From NCBI GenBank assembly GCA_023388255.1, contig JAEWGO010000023.1:62001-126000 (forward strand): a stretch of DNA of 64,000 nt, in the 5' to 3' direction. The stretch is from Pseudomonadota bacterium (GTDB lineage: Bacteria > Pseudomonadota > Gammaproteobacteria > Xanthomonadales > Rhodanobacteraceae). The position numbers and the translations under genes are program-made. The notes under the pieces were generated by a model, which saw only the letters and a list, made by a program, of their open reading frames with translations, was not told where the DNA came from and made no database searches. This document shows, piece by piece, positions 61,071 to 64,000 of the stretch; the first letter of the stretch is position 1, and every line of letters begins with the position of its first letter.

Positions 61071-62108
61071 ATGCCCACGCCCGCACCGCACAAGCCTGTC
61101 GTCGCGATCCTCGCGATGCCGGAAACATCGGCATCCGTGCTGTACGGCATGTACGACGTATTCAGCCTGGCCGGTCGCGACTGGGACTATATCGCCACCG
61201 GCGTGCCGGGGCAGGGCGCGGTGAAACCGGTCATCGTTGCCGCCAGCACGGATGTGCTCACCGTGCTCAACCAGGTCGACATCAAGCCGGAAGCGACGCT
61301 GGATGAGGTCACCCGCCCGGACGTCGTCTGCGTACCCGATCTCGCCATCGATCCGCTCGCGCCGATCGAAGACGGTCGTTTCGCGCGCGAGGTGGAATGG
61401 CTGCGCCGCTGCCATGCCGGCGGCTCGATTCTCGCTTCGGCATGTTCGGGCACGGTGCTGTTCGCCGAAGCTGGCCTGCTCGACGGCTGCGACGCGACCA
61501 CGCATTGGGCCTACGCCGATGCGATCGCGCGACGCCATCCGCGCATTCGCATGCGCACGCAGAGTTCGCTAGTCGTCTCAGGCGAAGGACAGCGTCTGGT
61601 GATGGCTGGCGGCGGAAGTTCGTGGAGCGACCTGACACTGCATCTGATTGCGCGCCTTGCCGGCATCGAATGCGCGATGCAGGCCGCGCGCATGAACCTG
61701 ATCGAATGGCATGCGGTCGGCCAGCAACCGTATGCCAGACTCGCGCGCCCGTTGCAGTCCGAGGATGCGCTCATCGCCCGTTGCCAGATATGGATCGCCG
61801 AACACTACGAGGAAGCCGCGCCGGTCGCCGCGATGGTGCGCCTGTCCGATCTGCCGGAACGCACGTTCAAGCGGAGGTTCGAGAAGGCGACCGGGTTGTC
61901 GCCGCTCGAATACGTGCATGCGCTTCGCCTCGAGGAGGCCAAGCAGATGCTCGAAGCCGGCGACGAGCCGGTCGAGGCGGTCGCGAATGCGGTGGGTTAC
62001 GAGGATGCAGGCTTTTTCGGCAAGCTGTTCCGGCGCAAGGTCGGCCTTGCGCCGGTGCAGTATCGGCGTCGCTTCGGTGCGATGCGGCGCTCGTTGTCGG
62101 CTGTCTGA
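61071..62108 (+). CDS. GlxA-type AraC family transcriptional regulator
   Basis: A 345-residue regulator. The N-terminal DJ-1/PfpI-like domain (about 10-190) has VAILAMPETSASVLYGMYDV and ILASACSGTVLFAEAGLLDG with the nucleophile-elbow Cys near 128. The C-terminal AraC helix-turn-helix has SDLPERTFKRRFEKATGLSP and AVGYEDAGFFGKLFRRKVGL. The N-terminal domain likely senses a small molecule. It may control the adjacent hydroxylase gene, which is divergent, but no operator was found. Confidence 0.88.
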   Translation: MPTPAPHKPVVAILAMPETSASVLYGMYDVFSLAGRDWDYIATGVPGQGAVKPVIVAASTDVLTVLNQVDIKPEATLDEVTRPDVVCVPDLAIDPLAPIEDGRFAREVEWLRRCHAGGSILASACSGTVLFAEAGLLDGCDATTHWAYADAIARRHPRIRMRTQSSLVVSGEGQRLVMAGGGSSWSDLTLHLIARLAGIECAMQAARMNLIEWHAVGQQPYARLARPLQSEDALIARCQIWIAEHYEEAAPVAAMVRLSDLPERTFKRRFEKATGLSPLEYVHALRLEEAKQMLEAGDEPVEAVANAVGYEDAGFFGKLFRRKVGLAPVQYRRRFGAMRRSLSAV

Positions 62109-62133
62109 AGCGGCTTGCTCAGCCGGCTTTTTT
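62109..62133 (+). terminator. rho-independent terminator after the GlxA-type gene
   Basis: AGCGGCT pairs with AGCCGGCT (one bulge) and is followed by TTTTTTCTT. It overlaps the last bases of ppsA on the other strand. Confidence 0.7.
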
Positions 62134-64000
62134 CTTCGCCAGCTTCAGCCAGGTATCCACGACCGTATCGGGATTGAGCGACAGCGATTGGATGCCTTGC
62201 TCCATCAGCCATTCGGCAAGGTCCGGATGATCGGAAGGCCCCTGGCCGCAGATGCCGATGTACTTGCCTTTCTTTTTAGCCGTCTGGATGGCCATCGACA
62301 GCAGTTTCTTGACCGCCGGGTCGCGTTCGTCGAAGAGGCTGGCGACGATGCTGGAGTCGCGGTCGAGGCCGAGCGTCAATTGGGTCAGGTCGTTTGAACC
62401 AATCGAGAAGCCGTCGAAGATGTCGAGGAATTCGTCGGCAAGCAGTGCGTTCGACGGCAGTTCGCACATCATGATGACCTTGAGGCCGTTCTCGCCCTGG
62501 ACGAGGCCGTTTTTCTTCAGCACTTCGATGACCTTGCGGCCTTCGCCGAGCGTGCGCACGAACGGGATCATGACCCAGGCGTTGGTCAGGCCCATGGTGT
62601 CGCGCACCTTCTTCATCGCGCGGCATTCGAGCGCGAATGCGTCGGTGAAGCTCGGGTCGACATAGCGGCTGGCGCCGCGGAAGCCGATCATCGGGTTCTC
62701 TTCGTGCGGCTCGTAACGCTTGCCGCCGATCAGGTTCGCGTATTCGTTCGACTTGAAGTCCGACAGGCGCACGATGACCGGGTTCGGCGCGAACGCGGCG
62801 GTGATCGTCGCGATGCCTTCGGCGAGGCGGTCGACGTAGAAATCGACCGGGCTCGCGTATCCAGCGATACGCTCGTCGATCAGGCGTTTGGTTTCGGCAT
62901 CCTGCTTGTCGTATTCGAGCAATGCCTTCGGATGCACCGCGATGTGGCTGGCGATGATCATTTCGAGGCGGGCAAGGCCGACACCGGCATTCGGCAGCAT
63001 CGCGAAGTCGAACGCGCGCTCCGGGTTGGCGACGTTCATCATGATCTTCAGCGGCGCCGCAGGCATCGCACCAAGGTCGGCCGTGATGCGTTCGAACGGC
63101 AGCTTGCCTTCGTAGATGAAACCGGTGTCGCCTTCGGCGCAGGAGATCGTGACCTCCTGGCCGTCGGTGATCGTGTCGAGCGCATTGCCGGTACCGACGA
63201 CTGCCGGCACGCCGAGTTCGCGCGCGATGATCGCGGCGTGGCAGGTGCGGCCGCCGCGGTTGGTGACGATTGCCGCCGCGCGTTTCATCACCGGTTCCCA
63301 ATCGGGATCGGTCATGTCGGCAACGAGCACGTCGCCGGGTTGTACGCGCGCCATGTCCTTGATCGAGCGGATCACCCGCGCGGTCCCCGAGCCGATCTTC
63401 TGGCCGATCGAGCGGCCTTCGCAGATGACGTTGCCACGCGCGCTCAACTGGAAGCGTTCGATCTGTGTCGCGTGGCCGCGCGACTTCACCGTTTCCGGAC
63501 GCGCCTGCACGATGTAGAGCTTGCCGGTGATGCCGTCCTTCGCCCACTCGATGTCCATCGGGCGACCGTAGTGCTTCTCGATCACCAGCGACTGCTTGGC
63601 AAGTTCGTGCACGTCGGCATCGGAAATGCAGAACTTCGCGCGGTCTGCCGTCGGCGTGTCCTCGATCTTCACGCGTTCGCCCGGCGTCGACGAATAGACC
63701 ATGCGCTGCTGCTTGGCGCCGATCTGGCGGCGCAGGATCGCCGGCTTGCCGGCGTTCAGCGTCGGCTTGTAGACATAGAACTCGTCAGGATTGACCGCGC
63801 CCTGCACGACCATCTCGCCGAGTCCATAGCTGCCGGTCACGAATACCGCGTCGCGGAAGCCCGATTCGGTGTCCAGCGTGAACAGCACGCCGGAGGCGCC
63901 GGCATCCGAACGCACCATCAACTGCACCCCGGCGGACAGGAACACGTCCTCGTGCTTGAAACCGTGGTGCACGCGATACGCGATCGCGCGGTCGTTGTAG
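62119..64000 (-). CDS. ppsA: phosphoenolpyruvate synthase, C-terminal part (cut by window edge)
   Basis: The frame is open to the window edge; the ~627 visible residues are the middle and end of PpsA. The part beginning NDRAIAYRVHHGF shows that the N-terminus lies outside. The swivelling His domain carries the phosphorylated His in GGRTCHAAIIAREL. The C-terminal PEP/pyruvate barrel has GFRGASRYVDPSF, FSIGSNDLTQLTLGLDRDSS and the catalytic Cys in GICGQGPSDHPD. It makes PEP from pyruvate and ATP for gluconeogenesis. The stop is 62119 on the minus strand. Confidence 0.95.
   Translation of the reverse strand, partial: YNDRAIAYRVHHGFKHEDVFLSAGVQLMVRSDAGASGVLFTLDTESGFRDAVFVTGSYGLGEMVVQGAVNPDEFYVYKPTLNAGKPAILRRQIGAKQQRMVYSSTPGERVKIEDTPTADRAKFCISDADVHELAKQSLVIEKHYGRPMDIEWAKDGITGKLYIVQARPETVKSRGHATQIERFQLSARGNVICEGRSIGQKIGSGTARVIRSIKDMARVQPGDVLVADMTDPDWEPVMKRAAAIVTNRGGRTCHAAIIARELGVPAVVGTGNALDTITDGQEVTISCAEGDTGFIYEGKLPFERITADLGAMPAAPLKIMMNVANPERAFDFAMLPNAGVGLARLEMIIASHIAVHPKALLEYDKQDAETKRLIDERIAGYASPVDFYVDRLAEGIATITAAFAPNPVIVRLSDFKSNEYANLIGGKRYEPHEENPMIGFRGASRYVDPSFTDAFALECRAMKKVRDTMGLTNAWVMIPFVRTLGEGRKVIEVLKKNGLVQGENGLKVIMMCELPSNALLADEFLDIFDGFSIGSNDLTQLTLGLDRDSSIVASLFDERDPAVKKLLSMAIQTAKKKGKYIGICGQGPSDHPDLAEWLMEQGIQSLSLNPDTVVDTWLKLAKKKAG

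Noticed and set aside
1..64000. CRISPR arrays, insertion sequences, prophage or integrase genes
   Set aside because: No regularly spaced repeats, transposase or integrase motifs were seen on either strand.

Overview
The window looks like a chromosomal segment of a high-GC gammaproteobacterium of the Xanthomonadales/Lysobacterales, most likely near Rhodanobacteraceae (Dokdonella/Rudaea-like). This rests on gene content and order: folC-dedD-cvpA-purF, ppiase-lpxH, dapA-bamC, pcnB-folK-panB-panC, nnr-tsaE-amiC-mutL and phoB-phoR-ppk-ppx. A short NAD-type isocitrate dehydrogenase and DUF1800/DUF1501 genes fit too. Taxonomy is an inference from family knowledge; no search was run. No phage, insertion sequence, CRISPR array, rRNA or integrase was found. 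The single tRNA is tRNA-Glu(CTC).

Layout. 1-2846: end of a DUF1800 gene, a Tat-exported DUF1501 protein and a secreted cupredoxin. 2972-8132: rhomboid protease, then folC-dedD-cvpA-purF. 8263-11697: ferritin-like DUF455 protein and two overlapping membrane-protein genes, convergent with a GT2-DUF2304-GT4 operon (11741-14022). 14200-15100: a Doc-family toxin gene with only a broken antitoxin remnant in front, then a gene-poor stretch with a strong promoter. 15133-20154: accessory block of secreted proteins of unknown role plus a tandem pair of FSGRPNP-motif genes. 20191-21825: lpxH and a secreted cyclophilin. 21985-28818: a minus-strand phosphate/polyphosphate operon (phoB, phoR, a PstS-like protein, ppk, ppx). 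29070-36307: bepA-like protease, glutaredoxin and AhpD-like protein, icd, thiD, an outer-membrane barrel. 36480-41186: phoH2-like gene, bcp, gcvR, then divergent dapA-bamC and fdxA. 41386-45828: tRNA-Glu, pcnB, folK and the complete panBCD set with a structured spacer before panD. 45937-52400: queG, nnr, tsaE, amiC, mutL. 52538-60975: DUF1684 protein, phosphoesterase, degenerate FKBP, DUF1289, Nudix, sulfurtransferase, enoyl-CoA isomerase, DUF4139 protein, PCu(A)C copper chaperone, secreted lectin-like protein, fatty acid hydroxylase. 61071-64000: a GlxA-type regulator and ppsA, cut by the right edge.

How the genes work together. Most are conserved housekeeping: folate (folC, folK), purine (purF), pantothenate (panBCD), lysine (dapA), envelope (amiC, lpxH, bamC, bepA), RNA modification (queG, tsaE) and mismatch repair (mutL). 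The phosphate operon links phosphate sensing by PhoR-PhoB to polyphosphate making (Ppk) and breaking (Ppx). The parts most likely to hold undescribed biology are the FSGRPNP pair (18930-20154), the shared C-terminal F-x-D-G-(F/V) ending of three secreted proteins, the T-rich secreted-protein cluster (15133-17885), the Doc toxin with a relic antitoxin, and the structured panC-panD spacer.
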